Below are positions 27,015-35,772 of a stretch of DNA of 64,000 nucleotides, piece by piece. The notes under the pieces were generated by a model. That model ran no database searches, was not told where the DNA came from, and saw only the letters and a program-made list of their open reading frames with translations. The stretch covers positions 29,866 through 93,865 of the forward strand of contig NZ_JALJRK010000018.1 of assembly GCF_024519725.1 (NCBI RefSeq), read 5' to 3'. Positions within the stretch are counted from its first letter, which is position 1. Each line of letters begins with the position of its first letter. The translations under genes and the position numbers were made by a program. The DNA is from Microvirga sp. Mcv34. GTDB taxonomy: Bacteria > Pseudomonadota > Alphaproteobacteria > Rhizobiales > Beijerinckiaceae.

Positions 27015-27782
27015 CTAGTCCTCGATATTGCGCAGGAAGGCGAAGCTGTTGCGGGCCGTCTGGGCCGGGTCGGCCGGCTTGTCGTGCTCGACGACCATCC
27101 ATTCGGCGCCGGCGTCACGGCACACGCGCCACAGCTCGCGCCAGTTCAGGGTGCCGGAACCCACATCGGCCCAGCCGTCCTGGTCCTCGTTCCGGCCGGC
27201 GGGGGCGATGTCCTTCACGTGGGCAGCGGTGATCCGGCTGCGGTAGCGGTCGATCCATTCCCTGGGATTGGCGTTGCCGCGCACGAGCCAGGCGACGTCG
27301 ACCTGCCATTCGAGGGGGCTCTCGCCGGCCGCCTCGAAGATCAGTTCGAGGGCGGTCTTCGCCCCGTCCTTCGGCTTCAGCTCCCAATGGTGGTTGTGAT
27401 AGCCGAGGCGGATACCCTTGTTCTTGAACTGCTCGGCCATCTGCCCGAGCTCGCGGCCGAGGGACCGCCAGCCGTCGGCGTCCATGTCGCGTTCTTCCGG
27501 CGGGACGGCCGGCATGTAGAGATGCGTGAGGCCGAGCGTCCTGCACGCATCCACGATGGCATCGGGCCGCTCGCGCAGGGCCGCCATGCTCACATGGCTG
27601 GACGAGGCCTTGAGGCCGCGCGCGTCGAGCTTCGCGCGGACGTCCGCCGCCTTGTCGAGATGCGAGCCGACCGTTTCCACATGGCGATAGCCCGCATCCG
27701 CCACCGTATCGAGGATCAGGTCGAGATCCTCCAGCGATCGCAGGGTGTAGAGTTGAATGGAGAGAATATCCGTGACGCTCAT
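27015..27782 (-). CDS. Sugar phosphate isomerase/epimerase (TIM barrel)
   Basis: The start at 27782 has GAGGA five bases upstream and gives a 255-residue protein beginning MSVTDILSIQLYTLRSLEDL, as in the xylose-isomerase-like TIM-barrel family (AP_endonuc_2). Metal-ligand regions are recognisable: LGYHNHHWELKP, WQVDVAWLVRG, ITAAHVKDIAP and the closing EWMVVEHDKP. Such enzymes convert keto-sugars or inosose derivatives. Its place between a transporter and two sugar enzymes supports a catabolic role. Confidence 0.88.
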   Translation of the reverse strand: MSVTDILSIQLYTLRSLEDLDLILDTVADAGYRHVETVGSHLDKAADVRAKLDARGLKASSSHVSMAALRERPDAIVDACRTLGLTHLYMPAVPPEERDMDADGWRSLGRELGQMAEQFKNKGIRLGYHNHHWELKPKDGAKTALELIFEAAGESPLEWQVDVAWLVRGNANPREWIDRYRSRITAAHVKDIAPAGRNEDQDGWADVGSGTLNWRELWRVCRDAGAEWMVVEHDKPADPAQTARNSFAFLRNIED

Positions 27783-27852
27783 GGGGTCCTCAGGGTTCGT
27801 GGAAACGGGAGCGACGAGCCTCGCGTCGAGAGCTGTCGCGGTATTCGCGTTG

Positions 27853-28932
27853 TCAGAGGCGCTCGCCGGTCTCGGCCGAGAAGAGGGAGACCTGCGTAGG
27901 GTCGACATGGAGCGTCAGGCTCTCGCCCGGGATCGCCTTGCGGCTGCCGGTGGTGCGCACCTGCACCGAGCCGACGGGATCGCTGCACCAGACAATCGTG
28001 TCGGCGCCCATGGGCTCGACGATGTCGACCTTGAAGCCCGGCCACGCGCCGTTGCTTGCGATCTCCAGATGTTCGGGCCGCACGCCGAGCACGACCTCCT
28101 GGCCGGCCTGCGGCGCGGTGGCGAACGGATAGGCGGAGAGCGAGAGGCGGCGGTCTCCGGCGAGGAAGCTCAGGCCCTCACCGGTGTTCTCGATGCGGCC
28201 CTTGACGAAGTTCATCTGCGGCGAGCCGACGAAGCCCGCCACGAACAGGTTGGCCGGGCGGTGATAGATCTCGTCGGGCGTGCCGATCTGCTGGATCTTC
28301 TGCTCCTTCATGACCACGATCCGGTCGGCGAGGGTCATGGCCTCGATCTGATCGTGCGTGACATAGACCATGGTGGTCTTGCCCAGCCGGGCATGCAGCC
28401 GCTTGATCTCGACTCGCAGCTCGTTCCTCAGCTTGGCGTCGAGGTTGGAGAGCGGCTCGTCGAACAGGAACACGGCGGCATCGCGCACTAGGGCGCGGCC
28501 GATGGCGACGCGCTGGCGCTGACCGCCGGAGAGCTGGTCCGGGCGCCGGTCGAGGAGGGGAGTGATCTGCAGGAGCTCGGCCGCCTTGGCGACGCGCTTC
28601 TCGATCTCGGGGCGCGGCGTCTTGGCCATCTTCAGGCCGAAGGACATGTTCTCACGCACGCTCATGCGCGGATAGAGGGCATAGGACTGGAACACCATGG
28701 CGATGCCGCGATCCTTGGGCTCCTCCCAGGTGACGTTCTTGCCGTTGATCCAGATCTGACCCTCGGCCACGTCGAGCAGCCCCGCAATGGCATTGAGCAG
28801 AGTGGACTTGCCGCAGCCCGAGGGGCCGAGAAGGACGATGAACTCGCCCTCGCTGATATCGAGCGAGAGGCCGTCGAACACCTGGACGGCTTCGAATGCG
28901 ACGGTCACGTCGCGAACGGAAACGGACGACAT
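27853..28932 (-). CDS. Sugar ABC transporter ATP-binding protein (UgpC/MalK-like)
   Basis: This 359-residue ATPase has Walker A (GPSGCGKST), the Q-loop (MVFQSYALYP), signature LSGGQRQRVAIGRAL, Walker B (VFLFDEPLSNLD) and the H-loop (YVTHDQIEAMTLADRI). The C-terminal 120 residues are the MalK-type TOBE regulatory domain (VLGVRPEHLEI). It begins four bases after the second permease gene. It energises import by the two permeases and the binding protein of the same operon. Confidence 0.93.
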   Translation of the reverse strand: MSSVSVRDVTVAFEAVQVFDGLSLDISEGEFIVLLGPSGCGKSTLLNAIAGLLDVAEGQIWINGKNVTWEEPKDRGIAMVFQSYALYPRMSVRENMSFGLKMAKTPRPEIEKRVAKAAELLQITPLLDRRPDQLSGGQRQRVAIGRALVRDAAVFLFDEPLSNLDAKLRNELRVEIKRLHARLGKTTMVYVTHDQIEAMTLADRIVVMKEQKIQQIGTPDEIYHRPANLFVAGFVGSPQMNFVKGRIENTGEGLSFLAGDRRLSLSAYPFATAPQAGQEVVLGVRPEHLEIASNGAWPGFKVDIVEPMGADTIVWCSDPVGSVQVRTTGSRKAIPGESLTLHVDPTQVSLFSAETGERL

Positions 28933-28935
28933 GCC

Positions 28936-29820
28936 TTATCCCTTCACAGCGCCGGCGGCGATGCCGCGGACGAACCAGCGTCCGGAGACGAAATAGACGA
29001 CGAGCGGGACGAGCGCCGCGAGCATGGTCGCGGCCATGTCCACGTTGTAGGCGCGCTCGCCTTGCGTGGAGTGAACGATGTTGTTGAGCTGCACGGTCAT
29101 CGGCAGGTTCTCGCGGCCCGCGAAGGTCAGGCCGAAGATGAAGTCGTTCCAGATGCCGGTGACCTGCAGGATCGTGGCGACCACCAGGATCGGCGTCGAC
29201 ATGGGCAGGATCACCCGGAAGAAGATCGACCAGAACCCGCCGCCGTCGATGCGCGCCGCCTTGAACAGCTCGATGGGCAGCCCCGCGTAATAATTGCGGA
29301 ACAGGAGCGTCATGGTCGGCAGGCCGAAGATCACGTGCACCAGCACGATGCAGGTCAGCGAGTTGTAGATGCCTGTCATCGAGAAGATGCGCACCAGCGG
29401 GTAGAGAAAGACCTGGTAGGGGATGAAGGCGCCGAGCAGCAGGACGCCGAACATCACGTTCGCACCCTTCACGCGCCAGAACGACAGAGCATAGCCGTTG
29501 ATGGCGCCGGCGACGATCGAGAGGATCACGGACGGGATCAGGATCCGCACCGAGTTCCAGAACCCGACGCTGATGCCGTTGCATTCCAGGCCCGTGCAAG
29601 CGGAGGACCACGCCTTGCTCCACGCCTCGACGGTCAGGGCGGCGGGCAAGGCGAGGATGTTGCCGAGCCGGATCTCGTCCATGGGCTTGAGCGAGGTCAT
29701 GACCATGATCCAGAGCGGCAGCAGGAAGAACAGGGCCGCCGTCGCCAGGAAGGCATAGACGCCGACACGGCCGATGGTGAGATTCTGCGGCCGGCGGCCG
29801 CGAGGCACGAGGGTGCTCAT
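28936..29820 (-). CDS. Carbohydrate ABC transporter permease (MalG type)
   Basis: The ATG at 29820 overlaps the stop of the previous permease gene (ATGA). The 294-residue protein has six helices, from VYAFLATAALFFLLPLWIMV to MLAALVPLVVYFVSGRWFVR. It contains the EAA loop ELFKAARIDGGGFWSIFFRVILP that docks to the ATPase, and ends in the FVRGIAAGAVKG tail seen in MalG-type permeases. Confidence 0.93.
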   Translation of the reverse strand: MSTLVPRGRRPQNLTIGRVGVYAFLATAALFFLLPLWIMVMTSLKPMDEIRLGNILALPAALTVEAWSKAWSSACTGLECNGISVGFWNSVRILIPSVILSIVAGAINGYALSFWRVKGANVMFGVLLLGAFIPYQVFLYPLVRIFSMTGIYNSLTCIVLVHVIFGLPTMTLLFRNYYAGLPIELFKAARIDGGGFWSIFFRVILPMSTPILVVATILQVTGIWNDFIFGLTFAGRENLPMTVQLNNIVHSTQGERAYNVDMAATMLAALVPLVVYFVSGRWFVRGIAAGAVKG

Positions 29821-30752
29821 GCGCGCCTCCCTTCTGCGCGGATGTAGCGGGCATAGACCCAGGGCGCGAGGACGATCACGACAGTGATCAGCATCATGGT
29901 CGCGGCAGCAGTGCCGAGGGCGATGTTGTTGCGCTCGAAGAGGTGGTCCATGACGAACTTCGCCGGCACTTCGGTGGCGATGCCGGGACCGCCGAGCGTC
30001 ATGGCGACCACGAGGTCGTAGAGCTTCACCACGCCGGTCGCGAGGAGCACCACGGCGGTGACGATCATCGGCCTGAGCAGGGGGATGACGACGGAGGTGT
30101 AGACGCGCCAGGTCGGAATACCGTCGACCCGGGCCGCCTTCCACAGGTCCTTGTCGATGCCGCGCAGGCCGGCGAGCATGATCGCCATGGTGAGCCCCGA
30201 TCCGTGCCACAGGCCCGCGATCACGATGGTGTAGATCGCCATCTTCTGGTTCACGAGCCAGTCGAAGGTGAAGCTCTCGAAGCCTAGGTCGCGCACGAGC
30301 TTCTGCAGGCCGAGTCCCGGATTGAGGAACCATTGCCAAGCGACGCCGGTGACCACGAAGGACATGGAATAGGGATAGAGGAAGACCGTCCGGAAGAGGC
30401 CTTCGCCGCGTACGTTCTGGTCGATGAAGACCGCGAGCAGGAAGCCGATGATCAGGCAGCCCGAGATGAACAGGATGCCGAAGATGACGATGTTCTCCGC
30501 CGAGGTGACGAAGCGGTCGTTGACGAAGAGCCGGTTGTATTGCGCGAGACCGACCCAGTCGAGCTTGGGCAGCAGAGTGGAACTCGTGAACGAGAGCCGC
30601 ACGGTCCAGAGCATGCAGCCGATATAGACGACAAGAACGACGAGCGCGGTCGGCAGGAGGGCGATGGCGGCCGGCAGGCGCGTTCGCATGCTGCGCCGGG
30701 TCTTCGTGCCGCTCGGGGCTACGCTGGGAGCGCGGATCGAGATGGTTTCCAC
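29817..30752 (-). CDS. Carbohydrate ABC transporter permease (MalF type)
   Basis: The 311-residue protein has six helices, starting with AIALLPTALVVLVVYIGCML, and the EAA loop DLWKAARVDGIPTWRVYTSVVIPLL. Length and arrangement match the first permease of CUT1 sugar importers. It is the second gene of the operon, separated from the binding-protein gene by a strong hairpin. Confidence 0.92.
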   Translation of the reverse strand: METISIRAPSVAPSGTKTRRSMRTRLPAAIALLPTALVVLVVYIGCMLWTVRLSFTSSTLLPKLDWVGLAQYNRLFVNDRFVTSAENIVIFGILFISGCLIIGFLLAVFIDQNVRGEGLFRTVFLYPYSMSFVVTGVAWQWFLNPGLGLQKLVRDLGFESFTFDWLVNQKMAIYTIVIAGLWHGSGLTMAIMLAGLRGIDKDLWKAARVDGIPTWRVYTSVVIPLLRPMIVTAVVLLATGVVKLYDLVVAMTLGGPGIATEVPAKFVMDHLFERNNIALGTAAATMMLITVVIVLAPWVYARYIRAEGRRA

Positions 30753-30794
30753 CGGACAGGCTCCATGGAGAGAGTTCGAACCTCAGGCATGGGT

Positions 30795-30822
30795 GCCTCG
30801 CCCCGTGACGCCGGGGCGAGGC
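30795..30822 (-). promoter_or_regulatory. Intra-operon stem-loop after the binding-protein gene
   Basis: GCCTCGCCCCG (30795-30805) pairs perfectly with CGGGGCGAGGC (30812-30822) over a six-base loop. It lies 10 bases beyond the stop of the binding-protein gene and before the permease gene. Such hairpins commonly stabilise or partly terminate the message so that the binding protein is made in excess. There is no T-run, so full termination is unlikely. Confidence 0.6.
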
Positions 30823-30832
30823 GGGCGACCGC

Positions 30833-32074
30833 TCAGGTCGCGTCCCGCATGGCGTTGGTGACCTTCTCCATGAAGGCGTCCGCCGACATGCTCGGGTTGT
30901 TCCAGTACTGGGTGACCGCGTCCTGCATGGCGCCGGAGAAGTTCGGCGTGCTCAGGATCTCCATGCTTTCCACCTGGTTGGCCGGATCGCTCAGGATCGC
31001 ATGGGACTTCTGGGCGCAGACATCCATGGAGGAGACGTCCACATCCATCCGCACCGGGATCGAACCCTTCTTCTTGTTGAACTCGATCTGCGTGGTGGGA
31101 TCGAGCATGACCTCGATCAGCTTGTCCTGGACGGCGAGCTGGCTCTTGTCCTTCGTGGCCGGGAAGACGAACACGTCGCCGCCGATCTGGAGCTTCGGCT
31201 CCTGGCCGACGACCGTGCAGCCGTATTCCTTGCCGGCGGTCTGGCCGGCCGCGATGAACTCGCCCTTGGCCCAGTCGCCGTTGAAGTGCATGGCGGCCTT
31301 GTTGGTGATCACGAGGGCGGTGGCGTCGTTCCAGTTGCGTCCCGGGCTGCCGGGATCGACGAGAGCGCGCATCTTGCCGAAGAGCTCGACCGATTCCTTG
31401 AATTTCGGATCCTTGGCGATCTGCGGGTCGCGGGCGCCGTAGAGCTTGCGGAACATGTCCGCGCCGCCATGACCGACGAGCACTGCCCTGAAGAGGTTGT
31501 GCTCCCAGTTAGGCTGGCCGCCGAGCGCGATCGGGATGATGCCCTTGGCCTTCAGCTTCTCGCCGGTGGCGACCAGCTCGGGGAAGGTCTTCGGCACTTC
31601 GAGCCCGGCATCGGCGAAGACCTTGGTGTTGTAGAACATCCAGTTCTGGCCGTGGATGTTGACCGGGACGGCATAGAACTTGCCCTCGCGCACGGTGGCG
31701 TCCACGATCGGCTTGGGCATGATCTCGCGCCATTTGCCGGCTTTGGCGATCGCATCCACGTCGCGCACCAGGCCGTTGCTGACGAGCTCGTCGAATTGCT
31801 TGCCGGTGTTGAACTGCATCATGGTCGGGGGATTGCCGCCCACCATCCGGTTGATGCCCGCCGTGCGGGCATTGGCGCCGCCCGCGATGGCATTGTCGAC
31901 CCAGGTGCCGCCGGCCTTGGTGAACTGGTCGGCGAAGACCTTGACCGAGGCGGACTCGCCCGCCGAGGTCCACCAATGCAGCACCTCCGCCTTCATCTGC
32001 TGAGCCATCGCTCCGGTGCTGCAGAAAAGGGCAACAGAAAGGGTATACGCGGAAACGCGTGTCTTCATGCTCAT
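30833..32074 (-). CDS. Sugar ABC transporter extracellular solute-binding protein
   Basis: The 413-residue protein starts at 32074, five bases after GGGAGGA, with a signal peptide (MSMKTRVSAYTLSVALFCST, cleavage after AMA). The mature part begins KAEVLHWWTSAGESASVKVF, as in family 1 carbohydrate-binding proteins, and has the usual NKAAMHFNGDWAKGEF region. It captures the sugar in the periplasm for the two permeases. It is the first gene of the operon, behind the palindromic operator. Confidence 0.93.
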   Translation of the reverse strand: MSMKTRVSAYTLSVALFCSTGAMAQQMKAEVLHWWTSAGESASVKVFADQFTKAGGTWVDNAIAGGANARTAGINRMVGGNPPTMMQFNTGKQFDELVSNGLVRDVDAIAKAGKWREIMPKPIVDATVREGKFYAVPVNIHGQNWMFYNTKVFADAGLEVPKTFPELVATGEKLKAKGIIPIALGGQPNWEHNLFRAVLVGHGGADMFRKLYGARDPQIAKDPKFKESVELFGKMRALVDPGSPGRNWNDATALVITNKAAMHFNGDWAKGEFIAAGQTAGKEYGCTVVGQEPKLQIGGDVFVFPATKDKSQLAVQDKLIEVMLDPTTQIEFNKKKGSIPVRMDVDVSSMDVCAQKSHAILSDPANQVESMEILSTPNFSGAMQDAVTQYWNNPSMSADAFMEKVTNAMRDAT

Positions 32075-32105
32075 GGCTTCCTCCCAGAAGCGTTTTATCG
32101 ATTTT

Positions 32106-32119
32106 TGTAATCGATTACA
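32106..32119. promoter_or_regulatory. Probable LacI-family operator
   Basis: TGTAATCGATTACA is a perfect 14-base palindrome with the central CG typical of LacI-family sites. It lies 32 bases upstream of the binding-protein ATG and about 35 bases downstream of a possible -35 (TTGACT on the minus strand, 32154-32159), so a bound repressor would block the operon. The divergent LacI gene starts 113 bases away on the other side. The pairing with this regulator is inferred from position. Confidence 0.68.
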
Positions 32120-32232
32120 TCTTGTGATATAGGTTGTAGTGGCTTTTTAGATTAGTCAAGACACGAGTTGAGGTAAGTTATTTCCTATGACAGGAGGTAA
32201 CATATATTGCCGCGGCCCCGGAGGTAACCTGC

Positions 32233-33303
32233 ATGAGCCGAAAAGGATGGCGCTCCGTCAAGGAGATACGCATCGCCGATGTGGCTCGACTTGCCGGGGT
32301 ATCGACGGCGACCGTCAGCCGCGTTCTCTCGGAGCCCGGGAAGGTGCGGCAGAAGACGCACGATCTCGTGATGGAGGCGGTGCGCCGCAGCGGCTATATC
32401 CCCAACAGCACGGCGCAGAAGCTGCGCACCCGCCGCACCATGAATGTGCTGGTGGTGGCGCCGCGCCTCACCAACCCGGTCTTCGCGGAGATCCTCCGGG
32501 GCGTGGACGACGAGCTGACGCAATCGGGCTACGGCATCATCATCGGCAATCTCGACAACCGTCGCGAGCGCGAGGCCCGCTATGTGGAGCTCGCCCTGTC
32601 GCGGCAGGTGGACGGCGTGCTCCTGCTGACGGGCTACATTCCGGAGAACGGCACCCGCGACATGCGGGAATCCGGCCTGCCCATCGTGGCCATGTGCGCC
32701 GCCATCGACGACGACAAGATCCCGAACGTGGTCGTCCAGGATCGCGAGGCGACCCGCCAGGCCGTGGACTATCTGGCCGGGCTGGGACATCGCCGCTTCG
32801 GCTACATCTCGGGCACACCGACCTCGATCATCGAACACGAGCGGTTCAAGGGATTTCGGGAAGGCATCGCGGCGGCCGGGTTCGGTCCGGAGGATTTCGT
32901 GCGCTGGGAAGGGCCCTTCGTGTTCTCGACGGGCGTCGCGGCGGCCGAATCGTTCCTGGCGATGAAGGATCGCCCCACGGGAATTTTCGCCGCCTGCGAC
33001 GAGAGCGCCATCGGCTTCATCAAGCGCGTCCGGGAGGCGCGCGTCCGGGTGCCGCAGGACGTGTCCGTGGTCGGCTTCGATGGGATCGAATTCTCCGATT
33101 TCACCGAGCCGACCCTCACCACGTTCCGTCAGCCTCTGCACGAGCTGGGGCGCGCCGGGGCCGACGTTCTCATGAAGCTGATCCAGAACGCCATGACGCC
33201 CAATGACTGGAACATCCGGCTGCCGCTGACCCTGCTGGAGCGCGGCACGACCGGGCCGGTCCTGCACAAGGACTACAAGTCCCTGCGGCGCTCCTCGCTC
33301 TGA
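32233..33303 (+). CDS. LacI family transcriptional regulator
   Basis: The 356-residue regulator starts seven bases after GGAGGT. The helix-turn-helix at about residues 12-35 (IADVARLAGVSTATVSRVLS) is followed by the hinge NSTAQKLR and a periplasmic-binding-protein-like sensor domain (VLVVAPRLTNPVFAEILRGV, with the C-terminal DVSVVGFDGIEFSDF). It probably represses the divergent sugar operon until the imported sugar or a derivative binds. The second Gfo/Idh gene lies 46 bases downstream in the same direction. Confidence 0.93.
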   Translation: MSRKGWRSVKEIRIADVARLAGVSTATVSRVLSEPGKVRQKTHDLVMEAVRRSGYIPNSTAQKLRTRRTMNVLVVAPRLTNPVFAEILRGVDDELTQSGYGIIIGNLDNRREREARYVELALSRQVDGVLLLTGYIPENGTRDMRESGLPIVAMCAAIDDDKIPNVVVQDREATRQAVDYLAGLGHRRFGYISGTPTSIIEHERFKGFREGIAAAGFGPEDFVRWEGPFVFSTGVAAAESFLAMKDRPTGIFAACDESAIGFIKRVREARVRVPQDVSVVGFDGIEFSDFTEPTLTTFRQPLHELGRAGADVLMKLIQNAMTPNDWNIRLPLTLLERGTTGPVLHKDYKSLRRSSL

Positions 33304-33349
33304 GTGCGCCGAAACGACGATCACGTTTATCAACGAGGAGGAGAACGCC

Positions 33350-34348
33350 ATGCAGCCGGTCCGTTGGGGGATCCTGAGCACCGCGAAAATCGGCCGGACG
33401 AAGGTGGTTCCGGGCATGATGAAGAGCCCGCTCTGCGACGTTGTCGCCGTCGCGTCCCGGGACGAGGCCTCCGCCCGGGCCATGGCGGAGGAGCTCGGCA
33501 TCGCGAGGGCGTATGGATCCTACGAAGCGCTCCTCGCCGATCCCGAGATCGAGGCGATCTACAACCCGCTGCCCAACCACCTGCACGTGCCCATGACCCT
33601 GGCGGCGGCCGCCGCGGGCAAGCACGTCCTGTGCGAGAAGCCGATCGCCGTCACGGCCGGCGAGGCGGAGGAGCTTCGGCAAGCCGCCGCGCAGGTGCTG
33701 ATTGCGGAGGCCTTCATGGTCCGCCACCATCCGCAATGGCAGCGCGCCCGCGACATCATCCGGAGCGGCGAGATCGGGGAGCCGCGGGCGATCCAGGTCG
33801 CCTTTTCCTATTTCAACGTCGATCCGGGCAACATCCGCAACAAGGCCGATATCGGCGGAGGAGGGCTCCTCGATATCGGCTGCTATGCCGTCGTGACGGG
33901 GCGCTATTTCTTCGAGGCCGAGCCTCTGCGGGTCATCACCCTGATGGACCGGGATCCCGCCTTCGAGGTCGACCGGACCACCAGCGCGCTCTTGGATTTC
34001 GGCGTCGGGCGGCAGCTGGCCTTCACGGTCTCGACCCAGGCCGTGCCCTACCAGCGTGTCCAGATGCTCGGGACGAAAGGGCGAATCGAGATCGAGATTC
34101 CCTTCAACGCGCCGCCCGACACGCCGACCCGGATCTTCGTCGACGACGGCAGCGCCCATGGCAACCGCTCCGCCCGGGCGATCGAGTTCCCGGTCGTGGA
34201 TCAATACCAGCTCCAGGGCGAGGCGTTCAGCCGGGCGATCAGAGGCGAAGGGTCTTTGGATTACGGCCTGGACGATGCCGTCCTCAACATGCGCATCCTC
34301 GACGCCCTCCGGCAATCGGACACCTCCTCAGCCTGGGAACTGGTGTGA
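33350..34348 (+). CDS. Gfo/Idh/MocA family oxidoreductase
   Basis: This second dehydrogenase of the locus has 332 residues and a strong GAGGAGG site before the ATG. It shows the Rossmann part MQPVRWGILSTAKIGRTKVV, the EKP motif in GKHVLCEKPIAVTAGE and the active-site region GGGGLLDIGCYAVVTGRYFF. It resembles the xylose/glucose-fructose oxidoreductase branch (D-xylose 1-dehydrogenase-like). It is probably cotranscribed with the LacI gene and acts on the same sugar pathway. Confidence 0.9.
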   Translation: MQPVRWGILSTAKIGRTKVVPGMMKSPLCDVVAVASRDEASARAMAEELGIARAYGSYEALLADPEIEAIYNPLPNHLHVPMTLAAAAAGKHVLCEKPIAVTAGEAEELRQAAAQVLIAEAFMVRHHPQWQRARDIIRSGEIGEPRAIQVAFSYFNVDPGNIRNKADIGGGGLLDIGCYAVVTGRYFFEAEPLRVITLMDRDPAFEVDRTTSALLDFGVGRQLAFTVSTQAVPYQRVQMLGTKGRIEIEIPFNAPPDTPTRIFVDDGSAHGNRSARAIEFPVVDQYQLQGEAFSRAIRGEGSLDYGLDDAVLNMRILDALRQSDTSSAWELV

Positions 34349-34523
34349 GATCGGGCCGGAGGGGAGGGGCGATGCAGGGCGGCTCTGGCGTCCCGCCGGG
34401 ACCTCGAGACCTTCTGCCACGCCCGGATCGTTAAGCGGAGCTTTGGGCGAATCACTGACGTCATCGACGGCTCGGCCCAGGTCCTCGAGGCTTCGTCGTC
34501 GATCGTTCCGGCCGATCTTGGCC

Positions 34524-35417
34524 TCAACCGTTCAGCGGGCCGAGGCGGCTCGCCAGGCTGTCCCGGATGCCACGCAGGATCAGCTGTAGCCTGAGCGCCC
34601 GCTTGTCGGCCAGAACCGGATAGGTGGCGAGAAAAGCCAGGCTTCGGCTGACGAAATAGAGGCGCCAGGCGAGAGGCGTGTAGGATTGGCGGGCCAGCCA
34701 GAGGGCGTTCCTCACCCAGTAGTAGTTGCGGACAGGCACATGGACGGCGACCTCACGCGGCCCGACCTGTACGGTTCCGTTGCCGAGCCGATGTTCGACG
34801 GCAGCCGTGGGAGAGAGATAGCTCCTGTACCCGGCGGCCCGGGCGCGAAAGCACCACTCCACATCGACGAGATCGATGAAGAGGTCTTCCTTGAAGCCCC
34901 CCACGGCGTCCAGGACCGACAGAGGTACCAGCGAGCCCGAGGCGATGATGAAGTCACTCGCGACCGGCCGGGTCTCAGCAGCCAGGGAGATCCGGGACAC
35001 GCGAACCCCGTCGGCGCGATAGGCTCTCGTCTGTCGCCGGCTGTTGAGTTCGAAATAGGCTGGGCCGATGGCGGCAATCCTGCCTTGCCCTTCGCTGAGG
35101 GCGTTCAGGCTCTCGGCCAGATCCTTTACCATTCCAGGGGCTAAGACCGTATCCTGGTCAAGCAGCAGGACATGGGTGAAGCCACTGGCCCGAGCGTGGG
35201 CAACGCCTTGGTTCTGTGCCGCGGCGATGCCGATATTGGATGTAATTCCAATGACTTGGGTGCCGGATTGCGTGGCGATGCGCCTGATGTCCCCAGCGTT
35301 GACCGATCCATTGTCGATGACGACGAGGCCCTGCACCTGAGGCGCAACCGACTCCAGCATTTGAGCCAGCAGCGCAATCTCCGGATTATATGTGACCGCG
35401 ACGGCCAATATGCGCAT
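34524..35417 (-). CDS. Glycosyltransferase family 2 (rhamnosyltransferase-like)
   Basis: The start at 35417 gives MRILAVAVTYNPEIALLAQM, the usual GT2 opening; the open frame upstream lacks similarity. The 297-residue product has the nucleotide-binding VVIDNGSV segment, the DxD-like motif in HVLLLDQDTVLAPGM and the acceptor region IDLVDVEWCFRARAAGY. These are features of dTDP-rhamnosyl transferases such as RfbF/WbbL. It is the first gene of the polysaccharide region, convergent with the sugar catabolism genes; no dTDP-rhamnose genes occur in the window. Confidence 0.85.
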   Translation of the reverse strand: MRILAVAVTYNPEIALLAQMLESVAPQVQGLVVIDNGSVNAGDIRRIATQSGTQVIGITSNIGIAAAQNQGVAHARASGFTHVLLLDQDTVLAPGMVKDLAESLNALSEGQGRIAAIGPAYFELNSRRQTRAYRADGVRVSRISLAAETRPVASDFIIASGSLVPLSVLDAVGGFKEDLFIDLVDVEWCFRARAAGYRSYLSPTAAVEHRLGNGTVQVGPREVAVHVPVRNYYWVRNALWLARQSYTPLAWRLYFVSRSLAFLATYPVLADKRALRLQLILRGIRDSLASRLGPLNG

Positions 35418-35772
35418 GGAAGTCCCCTGGATCAGGTCCGCCGTATTAGAGGGATGTTTGTATGCGGGCAAGTGTACGGAGACGGACCTCCCCCAGTCTT
35501 ACCATCTGAGGTTGTCGTCCTATCCCGCCACTGTCCTTGCTCCATTGGGTAAGGCCGGAACGCAAACGGGATCAGCGTGACGTGTCGTTAATGAATGAAC
35601 GCCAGCCCTTCCATGGCCAGCCAAGTTAACTGAAGCGCGGCCCGCCGAGTATGCGTCTCAAGGCGACCAGCTCTTAACTGTCCGTTCGGAACCGATGGGC
35701 AGCATCATCTGCCCACCTAAATCTGCAAAGCGCTGCCATTGAGCGCCATCTACAGAGAATAAGGACGCTCCC
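35418..35772. other. Intergenic region, no gene seen
   Basis: About 355 bases between two minus-strand polysaccharide genes. Open frames here are short and without ribosome sites or recognisable products. It should hold the promoter of the GT2 gene; no distinct motif was found. Confidence 0.3.

Noticed and set aside
32185..33501. 438-codon frame antisense to the LacI gene
   Set aside because: It has no domain and crosses two genes; the LacI helix-turn-helix is clear on the other strand.
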